Below, piece by piece: positions 24,449 through 35,350 of a DNA stretch of 64,000 nt. Source of the stretch: Acheta domesticus. Lineage: Eukaryota; Arthropoda; Insecta; Orthoptera; Gryllidae. Where the stretch lies: NCBI GenBank assembly GCA_031308135.1, contig JAHLJT010009419.1, forward strand, positions 187,489,829 through 187,553,828, read 5' to 3'. A program made the position numbers and the translations under genes. How positions within the stretch are numbered: the stretch's first letter is position 1; each line of letters starts with the position of its first letter. Under the pieces are notes generated by a model. It did not search any database. It was not told the origin of the DNA and saw only the letters and a program-made list of their open reading frames with translations.

Positions 24449-24680
24449 AAGGTCTTCTTTGGTGGCAGTGGCACGTGTCGTAGCACCGTGGCATGCCATG
24501 AGCTTCTCTGCGCAACTAGCGTCGGGAAAGGGAACTATTACGACTAGTAGTAACACCGCCGTTCTACAATAGGGATGGCATTGTCTCTGGTGGAGGAGTA
24601 ATGAAATGCGTGGAGAGGCGATTTCATTGTGGCACTCGTGCCACGGACTCCCGCTCGTGGCATCAACCTTGACAACACTC
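24449..24680 (+). mobile_element. Short TIR element, family X, copy 4
   Basis: Same orientation as copy 1, with 'accgtggcatgcca', 'tctgcgcaactagcgtcggga', 'ccgccgtt', 'atgcgtggagaggcgattt', 'gtggcactcgtgccacgga' and a right terminus 'ccttgacaacact'. The left terminus is shortened to 'aaggtc'. About 230 bp, non-coding. Confidence 0.75.
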
Positions 24681-25588
24681 GCTTAGCGTTTCGTCTTTTT
24701 AAAGAAAGTTCAATAGACGATCATAACTGATAGTCGCCGTAAAAACGTTAGCTGTGCGTGCACCAAAATAAAATAATTTCGGCTGAAATGACGGTAGAGC
24801 GTTATTGCGCTCATAACAATCAGATTTTCACAGATTCGGATAATGACTTCGACGATCTGACTAAAATGTTTGGTCACCCACACCAAAGTAACTTATAAAA
24901 TTTTGAAGACAGACACGCAGAGATGCGATTCCGCGTCCTGCTGTCTACTCTCTCCACCCGACGCGAACGAAGTTCGTGTCGTGATCAAATCTCCGAATTC
25001 AGTTTCCCGTGCCCGAACGAAAGTCACCCCGTCCAAGTGATTTCTCCCCTCTTTCTCAAATTATTCGTGTCTTCTTCGCTCAAATTCTTCGCTCTCTCTG
25101 AGCGTCATGATTGGTCAAATCTAATGGTCGTTATCTTAACTTTTGACCAATGCTGGCTACGCATTCTTTTACAGGGAAATTTCCATTGCGCTCTCATTGT
25201 GTTTAACTTCTTGTGAACTGCGCAATTGCAGCACAGCTTCAGGCCTAGCAAGTTTGGTTCACCCATATTAATTCAATGGCGTCGCAGGAGGAGGTGGATG
25301 TTTCAACAATCCGTGTTTGTTTGTCAGGGGGGGAGGTGGGTGCGGAAGGGTCTGGGGACCTTGGCGCGTGAGTGCGTCGTTTGGAACGATTTGTTGGTAC
25401 CCCGGCTAGGCGCCCGGTTGACCCGGTGTCCAGCTGCTTCAAAAACAGAGTTTTTGACCTGAGGCTTGCCGCAGGGGAGAGGAATAGGGGCTGCGAGCAA
25501 GTCGTAGCAAGAACAAAGCGCGTCATAAATTCCTTTGCCTACTGAGCTGCCGGAATCACGTCATACTTTACAAATATTCTAATTATTG

Positions 25589-25589
<1 letters not shown>
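24681..25589. other. No gene recognised
   Basis: Mixed sequence with a GC-richer patch at 25,270-25,520. The open frames there show no recognisable domain. Confidence 0.4.
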
Positions 25590-25620
<31 letters not shown>

Positions 25621-25632
25621 TATATATATATT
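25590..25632. repeat. (TA)n microsatellite
   Basis: About 20 TA units with one TAC interruption. Confidence 0.95.
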
Positions 25633-27110
25633 GTGATGATTGGTCCATGTACCAACCGTCCAGGACGTCCTATCTTGTATTTGGTGACCATAACGTTGCG
25701 CGAGAGTTGCCTGACATGGTAAGCGCGAGGGTTCAGTCCCAAAGGGGTGTGACGAGCTTTCTCCCCTCCGTGGAAAGGGGCGTCACTTAATACGCAGAAC
25801 AGATGACCGGAATCTGTCTTCTTGGTTCGATCGTCGGCGAAATGAGTAGCACTTGTAGGGAGAGCGGAGTGCCTAGAATCAGATCGCCATCTTATTAGCT
25901 CGAGTAAAGTGAAATTTGCATTCTGCAGAGAGGAACAATTAGCGTTAGATTTTTATTTAAGGTCGCATCAAACCACTCATTCTTTAGCGACCACTATTGG
26001 AAGTAACATTATGACATGATGATGACACGATATGGTGATGAAAGGGATGTGAAAGGACGAACACATACAGCCATGCCCGAGGCGGACTCGAACCCGCAGC
26101 CTCCCGGTCCAAGACCACTACGGCACTACTGCCTTCGCGATCTCAGCCACGGGACCGGCTAGCGTGAGATTAATTATTGCAATCTAAACAGTAGAGAATT
26201 TCCGAGTCGACATACATTTTTGCGGAGCAAGTCGAACGAGATTTGAGAAGTGAAGTAGACGAGAAATTTTTATAGCAACTTCATGCAAATTGAGAGGAGG
26301 CGAGAACTGTAGTAACAACATTGAGAATTGTGAAAAAGTAAAGCGTGTCGAGAGCAACGCCGAGAACTATCGAACGCCGTAAGTTATTTATGTGTGAGTG
26401 GACAGTGGACACGGCTGCATACAACGTGCGGAGGACGGAGCAGAAGAACGAAAACGAGCCTTACGGTCGAGCGGATTCGGCTTACAGAAGGAGAAGCAGG
26501 GAAGAAGGAATTGGATGTTGGAATGCTGGATTGGAGTCCGTAGACGTGGTGAGCGAGGGAACGGTGCCTAGCGGAGTTCCGGAGGCGATGAGGCGGAGGC
26601 AGCACCAGGCTCGGAATGGAGTCAGCGGCGAGCGGACGTCCGCGTTCGGCCAAGCTAGGTGTGCGCGCGACCAGAAAAGGTAAAGAGAACGGCATTTAGA
26701 CGGAAATTTTGAAGTGCGTCGCAAACGACAGGCGTATGACCGCTAAGAACTGCATTCGAGTAGTGGTCGCGCGCCCGTGAAGACTTTTTAACTAAATAAT
26801 TCACTTGAAGTGAATAACATACTTTACAAATTGAGCGAGACGTGGAGCGAGCTGTATGCTCACAAACTACGTTGAAGCCCTTGTAAAATATTATAACACA
26901 TTATCTTTGAACCATGATCCAAGAAAATTTAATTTCAAGGGTGTAAATTTTCTTCTGTAAATAGTAATTGTATTTAATCTTTGCTCTAATAAGGCACGTG
27001 ATTATGTGGAAAAGTTAAATTTGGTATTGTTAGGTCATGATTTAGAATTGAGTGTATAAATTTGATTACGAAAATTAAATAAAAGATGCATTACAATTTT
27101 ATTTGCTAAA
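25633..27110. other. Possible transcript-like or element-like segment of unknown identity
   Basis: A moderately GC-rich block follows the TA run. It contains 'gcgagggttcagtccc' (a weak B-box-like word, about 25,728), a minus-strand SINE (25,953-26,159), an unrecognised 112-codon frame at 26,345-26,683 (plus; Arg/Glu/Ala-rich, no domain seen), and an AATAAA-type word near 27,077. It could be a mobile-element leader or LTR-like DNA or a non-coding transcript. No terminal repeats confirmed. Confidence 0.2.
25953..26159 (-). mobile_element. tRNA-derived SINE, family C relative, minus strand
   Basis: Read on the minus strand: A-box-like 'cgtggctgagatcgcg', B-box 'gggttcgagtccgcc', junction 'gggcatggctgtatg', then 'aatgttacttccaatagtgg', 'tcgcta' and 'gcgaccttaaataa'. 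The 3' part matches the SINE at 15,326, while the heads differ. Direct repeats TAGCGTTAGATT (25,941-25,952) and TAGCGTGAGATT (26,160-26,171) flank it with one mismatch, as expected of a target-site duplication. Confidence 0.88.
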
Positions 27111-28000
27111 AGCAACATTTTTTGTTTATTATTCAGCCAGGCACTAACAATACACGGTATCACAATTTGAATTTTAGGTTTTCTTTAAAATACGTTGCTG
27201 TCGGAGTAATGCTGAGTGTTTCATAAAGAGTGTTAGTTATTTTTGAAGAAGAGAAAAATTCCGAGGTGAAGAATCATTTGAGTGTTAATTTCCGTGCCAT
27301 TTTTTATTTTTTTGAAATTTGTGGATTATACTCAATTATTGATAGAATATATGCACAAAAACTTATTTTGATTTACGTGTCTTGGGATCCCTTTCTCACC
27401 CCGGAAGATCCTGCTACCCTGAGATGAATGCAAAGCTCACATGGAGCATTCAGCTGCTCTGCCTCATTAGGTGCCTGTTGGTTATCAGTAGTCGGGAAGT
27501 GACGTCAGAATATATACACACGTATACATTTACATAAAACCTTTGGCAATAGCGTTGTAAGTCATGCTGATCACTATGCAAGGAACTTATGAGAAAGCAG
27601 TTGTTGCATTAATTTTACGCAGTTCACTTTGAGAAAATGTAGATATTTCTCGATTATTTTCAAATAATATACGTATTTCATATTCTGACCAGCAGATAAG
27701 AAGAACTTTCTTTTAAAAAAGCACATTGGTAACTTCCGAAAGCCTTCGTGTCATTCCAATTTCACATTTTTGTTCCAAATTTATGATGAGATCCAATAAC
27801 CACTCACTACGTAAAGTTTGGTTGTTATACCGCTATAATCAATAAAACTGCAAAATCGAAAGTTTCTCTATCATTACATACGACTTTTTACTATGGATTT
27901 ATCAATCCGTTAGACTCATGTCTCCATTTATTTTCATATTTCAAAGCAGACTTGTTGCACACGCTGTTAACCGCCAGCTCATATTAGCGCTCAGCGAAAC
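27111..28000. other. AT-rich, nothing recognised
   Basis: AT-rich DNA without supported features; the short open frame at 27,230-27,427 is unrecognised. Confidence 0.4.
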
Positions 28001-28620
28001 AATCGCGAATCCGTGCTAGCTGTTTGCAGTCAGTGCTAATTGCGATAAAGAGTCACAGCGTTTTAAACAGATCTATTTATCCACCAGAGCGCGACCAGGA
28101 CGCCGCCGAACGCCGTCGACGGGATCACGGCGGTCGCGTTGGATTACGCGCGAGGCGAGCGACGGTGCCGCTCCTGGCGGCCGGAAAAAGAGGCTCCGCT
28201 CCGTCCCCACCTCTCGCGTCCCCGCGAACACTCCGCGCGCGCTTTTTTCTGGTTTCGAATCGGTGTGTGCAGATTTGACGGTAAATATCAGCGCAAAGGG
28301 AGGCAGAAGAGACAGTGGCGATGCGTAGAGGCGGCACAGACTCTAATTGCATCAACTTTTGAAGCACCGCGCGGAGCGGTGGCGTCACGCTGGGACGCGC
28401 GGGATAAAAATGAACTAACAAGATTCCCCAACAAAGGGTAATGCGAGTAAATTCATCTGCGACGCTCGCGGGAGGGGGAGGGGGGTGGCGGTAATGCAGG
28501 CGGGGGAGGGGGAAAGTTGCTCGCCCGTGAGGGATTGAGGTTGCGGAAGGACGAGTTGTTGGGGACGGGAGGATCACAACGCGACAAATGGCGCAAATTC
28601 GGTTGGTGGCGGAAGAAGGG
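28000..28620. promoter_or_regulatory. CpG-rich, high-complexity block, possible regulatory DNA or CpG island
   Basis: CpG-dense DNA (28,080-28,600) flanked and interspersed with binding-site-like words: 'gctaattgcgataaagag' (about 28,036), 'ctaattgcatcaac' (about 28,342), 'gataaaaatgaac' and 'gtaatgcgagtaaattc'. Frames on both strands are Arg/Pro/Ala-rich with no recognisable domain. Regulatory role is inference. Confidence 0.2.
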
Positions 28621-31600
28621 GAGGAGAAGGTCGTGTACAGTGGTTGAACGAGAGGGTCGAATGTGAAGGGTCGCTTCTGGACATTCTAATACTAATGTGG
28701 CTAAAGTGGGGACAAGATAGTTCTGCCAGTAACCTTGAAGGGGTTAGTACATTTTGTATGTCCGTAAATTGGTGACATTTTTCTGTAAAATTATTTTATT
28801 TTCTTAACAATTCGCGAACGAAGAACTTATTGGGAGACTAAATTAACTACTGGTTTATTTGGAGCAATGATATACAATAGCTAAGTTTATTTGGTTCATT
28901 GATGAATTTAGAATTTATTTTTTTATGTTTATTAGACTTTGAGATTTGAATAGCAACTTTTGTACATAATTCTTCAATTTTGATTGCTCCGTTGACTAAA
29001 TAACTAAATAGATCAAGGTTCTAGGTATAAGAAAACCGTTCTTCTTGAGACTTGAAAGAGTGTGCAAGAAAACATTCAATTTTGCGTTTTCATTGAGCAA
29101 ACTCCGCTAGTTTGAGTCTACTTCCTTTTTAATGTCATGGAAACTTGGAAAATATGATAGGATATTAGAGGCATGAGCCACAATGTCGAGTTTTTTGGGG
29201 AAAATATACTAAATGTTTTCGGAGCAACCTTCTTTCTATTCATGTATCCACTTTTTACACACATGTCAGGAATGTCCGTAACTGATTTTCAGTTCACAAT
29301 TGATTTACCTGTGTCAGGCAAATATTAAATGAGCTACATTACTGCCATTAATTAATTAATGCCAAATTGCATTAGAGAAGTTTGTCTCCAACGTCTCGGA
29401 AATCTCCTACGTCTTAATATTTATAGTGTTCCAAGTCGTGTGAAAGCAATCCCGTTTTGCAAGATATTTTTCCAATTTTACTGTTTATATCGTGTTCTTC
29501 CTCAGTTCCGTAAATGAACTTTCTTTGAGAGTGATCAACTGACTCGAAGAGACAAGAGACGTCAAATGTACTTGCTTACAAAAACTAAGATTTCACATCA
29601 AAATATGTCACCCAAGAATAAGTATGAACATTTAATTGATTATATACAAACGGCTCTTATTTTTGGAATCGTGTTTTGGATTCTGTAATGTGGAAGTAAA
29701 ATAAGTACATACAGAGGATTTTGTTTGTGAAAATAAACGGAAAATGAAATTTTGTAATGGATGAAAAGAGGGAAAATGTTAGTGGTTTCCTCTTTTTAGT
29801 TTTTGTGCTATTAACATAGATAAGAGTCTTTTCCTAAAAGTACCATATATTTTTGAATGCTCAGCAACGGTTCATTGAAATCTGTTCGTGTGTTCTCGGT
29901 ATTGAAAATATTTTAATTCGATTCATTAAAATAATGAAGTCATTGACATTTATATTGTAACAGCACAGGTCTCTCCACATGGCTAGATAAGTCAGAGAAA
30001 CAATTTGAACACTTCAACGCTCGTAGCCAATTATCAAAACTTAAATGTAATGTTTGAATTTTTTGCAGTCAGAAATGAAAAATGTTTAAATATCATAAAA
30101 AGGGCACTGAGAGAAAGACATATGCTGAACTATCAGACGAACTAGTGAAGAGTCGTCTAATAGAATCAAGAATTTATATTGTTAAATCTTGGGTGGTGGA
30201 AGTTAGCAAGAAATACGCTCTGAAATAACTTATTAGATGAACGTTAAATTGAGGTAACTGTAGTTCGATGCTCCCGGCTTAGAAGTAAGATTAAGTTTCT
30301 TGAGTGATTAGGGGTTGATTCCTGCTAGAGTTCAATGTCAAAGAAAACTTCGCGAAGGGTGTTGTAATAGTGGATAATAATTTTTTTAGAATATTTCTTG
30401 GATGTCTTGATTGATTATTGGCTTGATCGCTTCATGTTGCAATACTAATATGATAATAAACGTGAACCTAAAAGTTAACAACAGAAATGAACTGAAGCGC
30501 TGGACAACATGAAATTAAGCGCTGAGTGAAACAGATGAATGTAACAAATTCATCATTGTAATTGACAACGTGTAATATATTGAAATCACACAGCTTGCAG
30601 AAAAGAAATGTATGAAATGATAAAGATTTGAAAACATATGTGCCAAATTAATATATCAATAAATTTTGCTCGTGGTATAACAAATGTCTCCTGTGCGTGG
30701 AACGAAAATCAGTTTATTCACAATGCAGTGACATATATACGATCAAGTTATAGCATGCGGAGCACAGAAACTGATGCATACACACTGGACACAAGTGAAC
30801 ACTAGTGATTACAATACCATGCATGTTTGTAGGTAAGCCATTGACAATTAATGTAAAGGAAGTAATAAAAACACACAATAGCCAGTGGAGGCAAGCAGAC
30901 ATTCTGCCGTCTGTCTCTCACCACGATGAGAGGAGAAGAAAGTTACGAATGTTAAAATAAAGCGTCTAGATTAATATCCACTAAAAACTAAATGAAAACA
31001 AAACTCAGTTGATAATGTATGTGTTACACAGCAGGCATTTAGCTAATTACAGAAACAAGTAAATGCTGAATAAGAGTGATACATTTTTTACTTGGTTCCA
31101 GCATCTTTGTTTGACTAACTTAATTCTCATTGGTTATATCGCGAGGTCTGCAAAGTAGTAACTGTAGTAATTTGGCGAGTATGACTTCCAACCAATTGGA
31201 GCCGCCTGAAGCGTATTCTCGTAGTTGATTAAGAAGGGATGAGAGCCCAGTGAACATGCTCTTAAGAGCTGGCTTTGGAAGAGGCGCTGACTTAGTAAAT
31301 TTGAGTGGGGTGTAAAAGCTAGGTTCCAAAGGAAGCTACTTTAAACACACTTTGCTCGAAGGTGGAGACGACAGTATTATGTTCATCATACTTGAAATTT
31401 GTTTTCTGGGCACCAACACTTTTAATAAAAAAATCGGATCAATGTGTCCCAGTTCCCTGTACTTTTTCTTATTATCACGGTTACTCAGAGTGAATCTTAA
31501 CTGAATAAAGACTGATGAATTATCCGTATCTGAGTTCCAATGTTTCCTTGAATGTTTTTACAACCAACTAAACCGTGGTTTGTTGTTGGTGATGGTCTCG

Positions 31601-32340
31601 TAATTTTCTACCAAAATCATATGTCACTTGCAAATACGTGTAGTAACTATGCAGTAAAACGATATGCAGTAGTACCCACCGCAAAGGACTCGTCAGTCAA
31701 CAATTAGTTTTAAGAAGTTCAATTTGATTGAATATGTAATTTTTTAAAGACTTCTTTTGACCACGTAAATATTTAATAAATTAAAAATAATGTAAAATGT
31801 CTCTTTTAAAGGTATTGTTTCAAACAAAAAATGTAATTTTAATCTTGAGTGACAAATACAAAGCTCTTGTGTAATGCTGTACCGGACTAGTTTTACTATT
31901 CAGCATTCTTTGCGACACAGAGGGAAGCTTTGCTCCTAGTTTACAAATGTCAACATTGAAGGAAAATTTGCTTTGAACAAACTTTTGGTTGTCCAAAAAA
32001 CACACGAAGTGTAAAAACAATGTTCCTCCTTACAATAAAACACCCTTCACTAAATCACAAAGTGAAGTTGTGTAATGTATTTGTTGCCGTCTTTCGTTAT
32101 CTAATAAATTTTGTTTGCGAAACAGAACACGTGAACATCATTTTCTTCTCAAAGAACATCTCTCGAGAAAAATTTCAATCCTCCAACTCGATAGCGACTT
32201 TCGGAATACGTGCACGGAGTTTCAAAGATGCTACGTGGGAAATCGAAGACAATGCAACGCTGAGCTACAGAAGCGTTCACAAAAATCTTAAAATGCTTTC
32301 GTCTCACTTCATTGCGTTAAAATATGTGTAGCTTTAGAGT
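28621..32340. other. Long AT-rich stretch, no gene recognised
   Basis: About 3.7 kb of AT-rich DNA with only short open frames (for example 30,714-30,902 and 31,120-31,329 minus, 31,820-32,020 minus, 32,020-32,331 plus). No recognisable protein features, repeats or RNA genes. Confidence 0.5.
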
Positions 32341-32770
32341 ACTTTTCGAAACAGTTCTGCCCGCGGACTTTATTTAAGCATCGATCTGCTCGGCTCTTAA
32401 AAAAAGCTCTTAACAGAGCCCTTTGTGGAGGGGATGTTAAAATAATTTCCCATCAATCCTTCCGCACGATGTACCGGGATGTAAATAAATCCATAATTTT
32501 ATTACAATGCCCTATATTTTCCCGGTGTCGTAATACGGCGTTCCCTCCGATATCAAATCCCTCTCTTCTGTTCCCCCATAAAGTCTCCCCCGGCGCCCGC
32601 CGCTCGTCCCCTGGCGCGCCAGTAAAATGCGACCCCAATCTCCTCGCGAGCCGCGTAAGTCACAACTTGCCAACCCCTTCACCCCCACCCCTCCACCCCC
32701 ACCGCCCTCTGGCTCGCGCTCCGTCGGTCGGTGGGCTCCTGCGGCCGATCTGTGCTGCCCGCCCTTCGCT
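32341..32770. promoter_or_regulatory. Candidate conserved non-coding DNA with forkhead/Hox-type words
   Basis: High-complexity, non-repetitive sequence with 'gtaaataaat' (32,481-32,490, forkhead-like), 'ttttattac' (32,497-32,505, posterior-Hox/Caudal-like), 'tttatttaagcatcgat' and 'gctcttaacagagc' (an inverted repeat near 32,405). It gives way to C-rich DNA at 32,660-32,760. No coding frame with family features. Inference only. Confidence 0.2.
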
Positions 32771-32784
32771 TACTTCGTCTTTCA

Positions 32785-33015
32785 GAGGATGAATGGTATA
32801 ACGGTCAGCGTATCGAATTGTTGTACCCAAGATTGCGTGTTCAAACCCGATCGAAGCCGTGGATTTTCTAAGGACGAAAAAATCCTTCGTACGCCTTCCT
32901 TCGAAGGGGAAGTAAAGCCGGCTGTCCCATGTGGTAGATTTACTGCATGTAAAAGATCCTCAAGCCTAAATGAAGTCTCTGAGCTAAATTCAAATCACCT
33001 GTTTCGTCGCCCGAG
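32785..33015 (+). mobile_element. tRNA-like SINE, family F
   Basis: A-box-like 'tggtataacggtcagcg' (32,794-32,810) and B-box-like 'gtgttcaaacccgatc' (about 32,838) are spaced as in a tRNA head. A body with 'gaaggggaagtaaagccggc' and 'gtagatttactgcatgtaaa' follows. No clear target duplication. An isolated tRNA gene is unlikely because the acceptor stem does not close. Confidence 0.55.
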
Positions 33016-33238
33016 ATAATATCTTCTTTCTCCGTTAGATGGTGAAAGGAGCGTAGCAAAATTTGCGTGATGAGACGGAAGAGCGGGCCTCATGGCACGA
33101 GTCTCGCCAGGTAAAATAAGGCACTTCGTCTTTCATGATAATGGTTTTCATTCGCCTGTTCTTGCGATGCTCGCTGTATTTTTCTTGCGTTCAATTGTAT
33201 CCGTGCTCTCTCATTCATTTGCTGTATCTCTTTACCAG

Positions 33239-33585
33239 ATCCGGGAGAGGTGGCTCAGGGCATCAACTGATTCACTGCAGTGTCTCTGACCGCGAGGTTC
33301 TAGGGTTCCACTCCCAAAGGTGGCGGGATTTTCGAGACTAACTGAATAGCTAAGACGAGTTCTGTGTGGAGGAGGAGTTTAGAGATCGGCTACTCTAATC
33401 AGTAGTTTTCCATGGTTTCTACGATCAACCTCAGGCGAGTGTCGGAGCATTACCTTAACAAACGGGCCACAGGCCGCGCGTGATCTCTTCTTCCTCTTTC
33501 TAGTCTGTCCTATCCTCTCTCTTACTTACACACACTCACACACTTAGATGCATTAAACTACCACACATGCCGGGAGGCCGGTCGG
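33239..33585 (+). mobile_element. SINE family A, 3'-truncated copy
   Basis: Matches 13,296-13,640 throughout: 'ccgggagaggtggctcaggg', 'tctctgac-g-gaggt', 'gagcattaccttaa-aaacg', 'ggccac' and 'catgccgggaggccggtcgg'. It then departs where the full copy continues, so about 215 bp of the 3' end and the AATC tail are missing. Confidence 0.85.
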
Positions 33586-34320
33586 CTCTACCCCGCACCA
33601 CCACTGGTGTTTTTCAAGTACAGGAATGGTATTCATCTCTGCGAGCAGATTCGACGTAAACTCTAAGTGAGGAGTAAATGTTCTACGTGGGTCAAGCGTA
33701 TTGTAGCAGTTAGTGACTGCTGAGGGAGAAGTAGCAATACAGTGGTGGCACATGTCCGAACCTGCAGAAGCTTCGTTCTATCGACTCTGATATCACAAAA
33801 AATATTTTTAGTAACCTAGGGTCCCAAATTCAACAACATTTGCATTTATTTTGGTCTATCATCAAAACGTTAATTCCCTCATTATTCAATGCTTACTGCA
33901 GCTCCTTCATTCCTTCTAACTCATCATTCCGCCCTCCTTAACCATCAATGCGGTACTGTGAATTCACCCTTTCGAGGCAGCGTGACACAGTTTGGTGCTT
34001 GCTGCCCCCTCGCGTGTGAGGCCGTTTCCGCTTCATTCGGAATATTGATACTTTTATCTTGACGCGCCACTCTCGCTCCCGTCCCTTCACGTCGCTCGCA
34101 GAATCACTTCAGTGGCTGGGGAACTGAACCTCAAGACCACGTGTGTGAGGAACAGAGAGGGGCTGTTTCAAAGCAAACAACGCAACTCTTCATTGCGTGT
34201 CATTATGATTTTATTAAGTATTTAGCTCTAAGACTGGGTTTTACGGGTTTTTAGTATCTGGGAAGGGAGGACTATAGGAATCTGAATCTGCTTGCATTAA
34301 TTTTTTTTTCAACAGAGCAA
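33586..34320. other. No gene recognised
   Basis: Mixed sequence; short minus-strand frame at 33,553-33,753 unrecognised. Nothing supported. Confidence 0.4.
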
Positions 34321-34324
34321 CATT

Positions 34325-34720
34325 TGCTCGTGTACATTATAGAACCAGAATATGCATTTGATTTGCCATTTGGTCATCATCTCGTCAATGTGGAAGAGCC
34401 CCAGCCGTGACGAGATCTGCAATGTGCTGAGGCAGGGGCGGCCGCAGACTTTCTGTGGTGCCGCAAGAAGCCAACCATTAGCCTTAGGGAAACAGCTCAT
34501 TGATGCGAGGCAGGGAGGGGAAAGAAGGAGAGAGAGAGAGTGGTGAAGAGGGAGAGGGGGAAGGGAGAGAGAGAAGGGGAAGGTTAGGGCATGAAGTAAA
34601 TATTGTATCAAGCCCCCGAAACAAACAGCCGCAGCGACCAAACGGTTGCCGAAAGTGGCCAAAAGCGAGGATAATGAAATATGCAGGTTCACGCGAGCGC
34701 TGTCAATGGTTGCGGGGGTC
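34325..34720. promoter_or_regulatory. Candidate regulatory or promoter-proximal DNA before a GGC array
   Basis: Information-rich DNA with 'atatgcatttgatttgcc', 'gtaaatattgtatc' (forkhead-like), 'gagatctgcaatgtgctgag' and 'cgtcaatg' words, interrupted by a GGGAGAGA purine run (34,505-34,580). It leads into CpG-rich DNA and a GGC array, a configuration seen at some developmental-gene promoters. No exon or start site can be demonstrated. Confidence 0.2.
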
Positions 34721-34729
34721 CAGGGACTG

Positions 34730-35350
34730 CCCTCCGCTCTCTGTCCTCCTTCTACCGCCACCGCCACCGCTTCCGCCTTTGCCTCCGCCGGTGCACCGTC
34801 CCCGCCGCCGCGCCTTCCCCGACCGTCGGGGGTCCCTGCGGCCGCCGCGCCCGGTGTTTATGCAACCCGCTCGGCCGGCTGATAAGTTGTGGGCGGGCGA
34901 GGGGCGCTGAGCACACAGCAGAGTCGGGCGGCGGCGGCGGCGGTGGTGGCGGCGGTGGCGGTGGTGGTGGCGGCGGCGGCGGCGGCGGCAGCGATGGCGG
35001 CGGTGGAGGCGATGGAGGCGGTGGCGGTGGCGGTGGCGGAGGCAGCGGCGGCGGTGGTGGTGGCGGTGGCGGTGGCGGTAGTGGCGGCGGTGACAGCGTC
35101 GGAGGCGGTCGCGGTGGCGGCGGCAGGGGCGGGTTTTGGCGGCGGGGGGCGGCGAGGGGTCGGGGGGTGGCGGCGGAGAGTTCCCTTCTCCGGAGCCTCC
35201 AGCATCCTTCAGCCCCCTCCGGCCCCTCCGGTCTCCTCCGGTGCCCGGGGCGGCATCAAACCTTCATGCGCGGGCCCGTTGTGAGCCCCGGGGCCCCACT
35301 GACGGAGACGGGCCGGGAGCCCCTTGGATCACGCCCCTGGCGGTGAACAG
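34730..35350. repeat. CpG-rich block with (GGC/GGT)n array
   Basis: GGC/GGT/GGA triplets run from 34,927 to about 35,145, embedded in CpG-rich sequence to 35,350. Poly-Gly, poly-Ala, poly-Val and poly-Thr frames in several registers result from the triplet. The unique GC-rich flanks (34,730-34,920 and 35,150-35,345) might be CpG island; no gene is called. Confidence 0.85.

Noticed and set aside
26090..26160. Possible minus-strand tRNA gene
   Set aside because: The tRNA-like head is fused to a SINE body and the whole 207 bp is flanked by a target duplication.
25590..27110. Solo LTR or LTR retrotransposon starting TGTGATGATTGG after the TA run
   Set aside because: I could not find a matching second terminal repeat, primer-binding site or short target duplication, so I left the segment unclassified.
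34858..35284. Poly-Gly/Ala frames across the GGC array as a transcription-factor exon
   Set aside because: Homopolymeric frames run in several registers on both strands with no adjacent conserved domain; the triplet array suffices as explanation.
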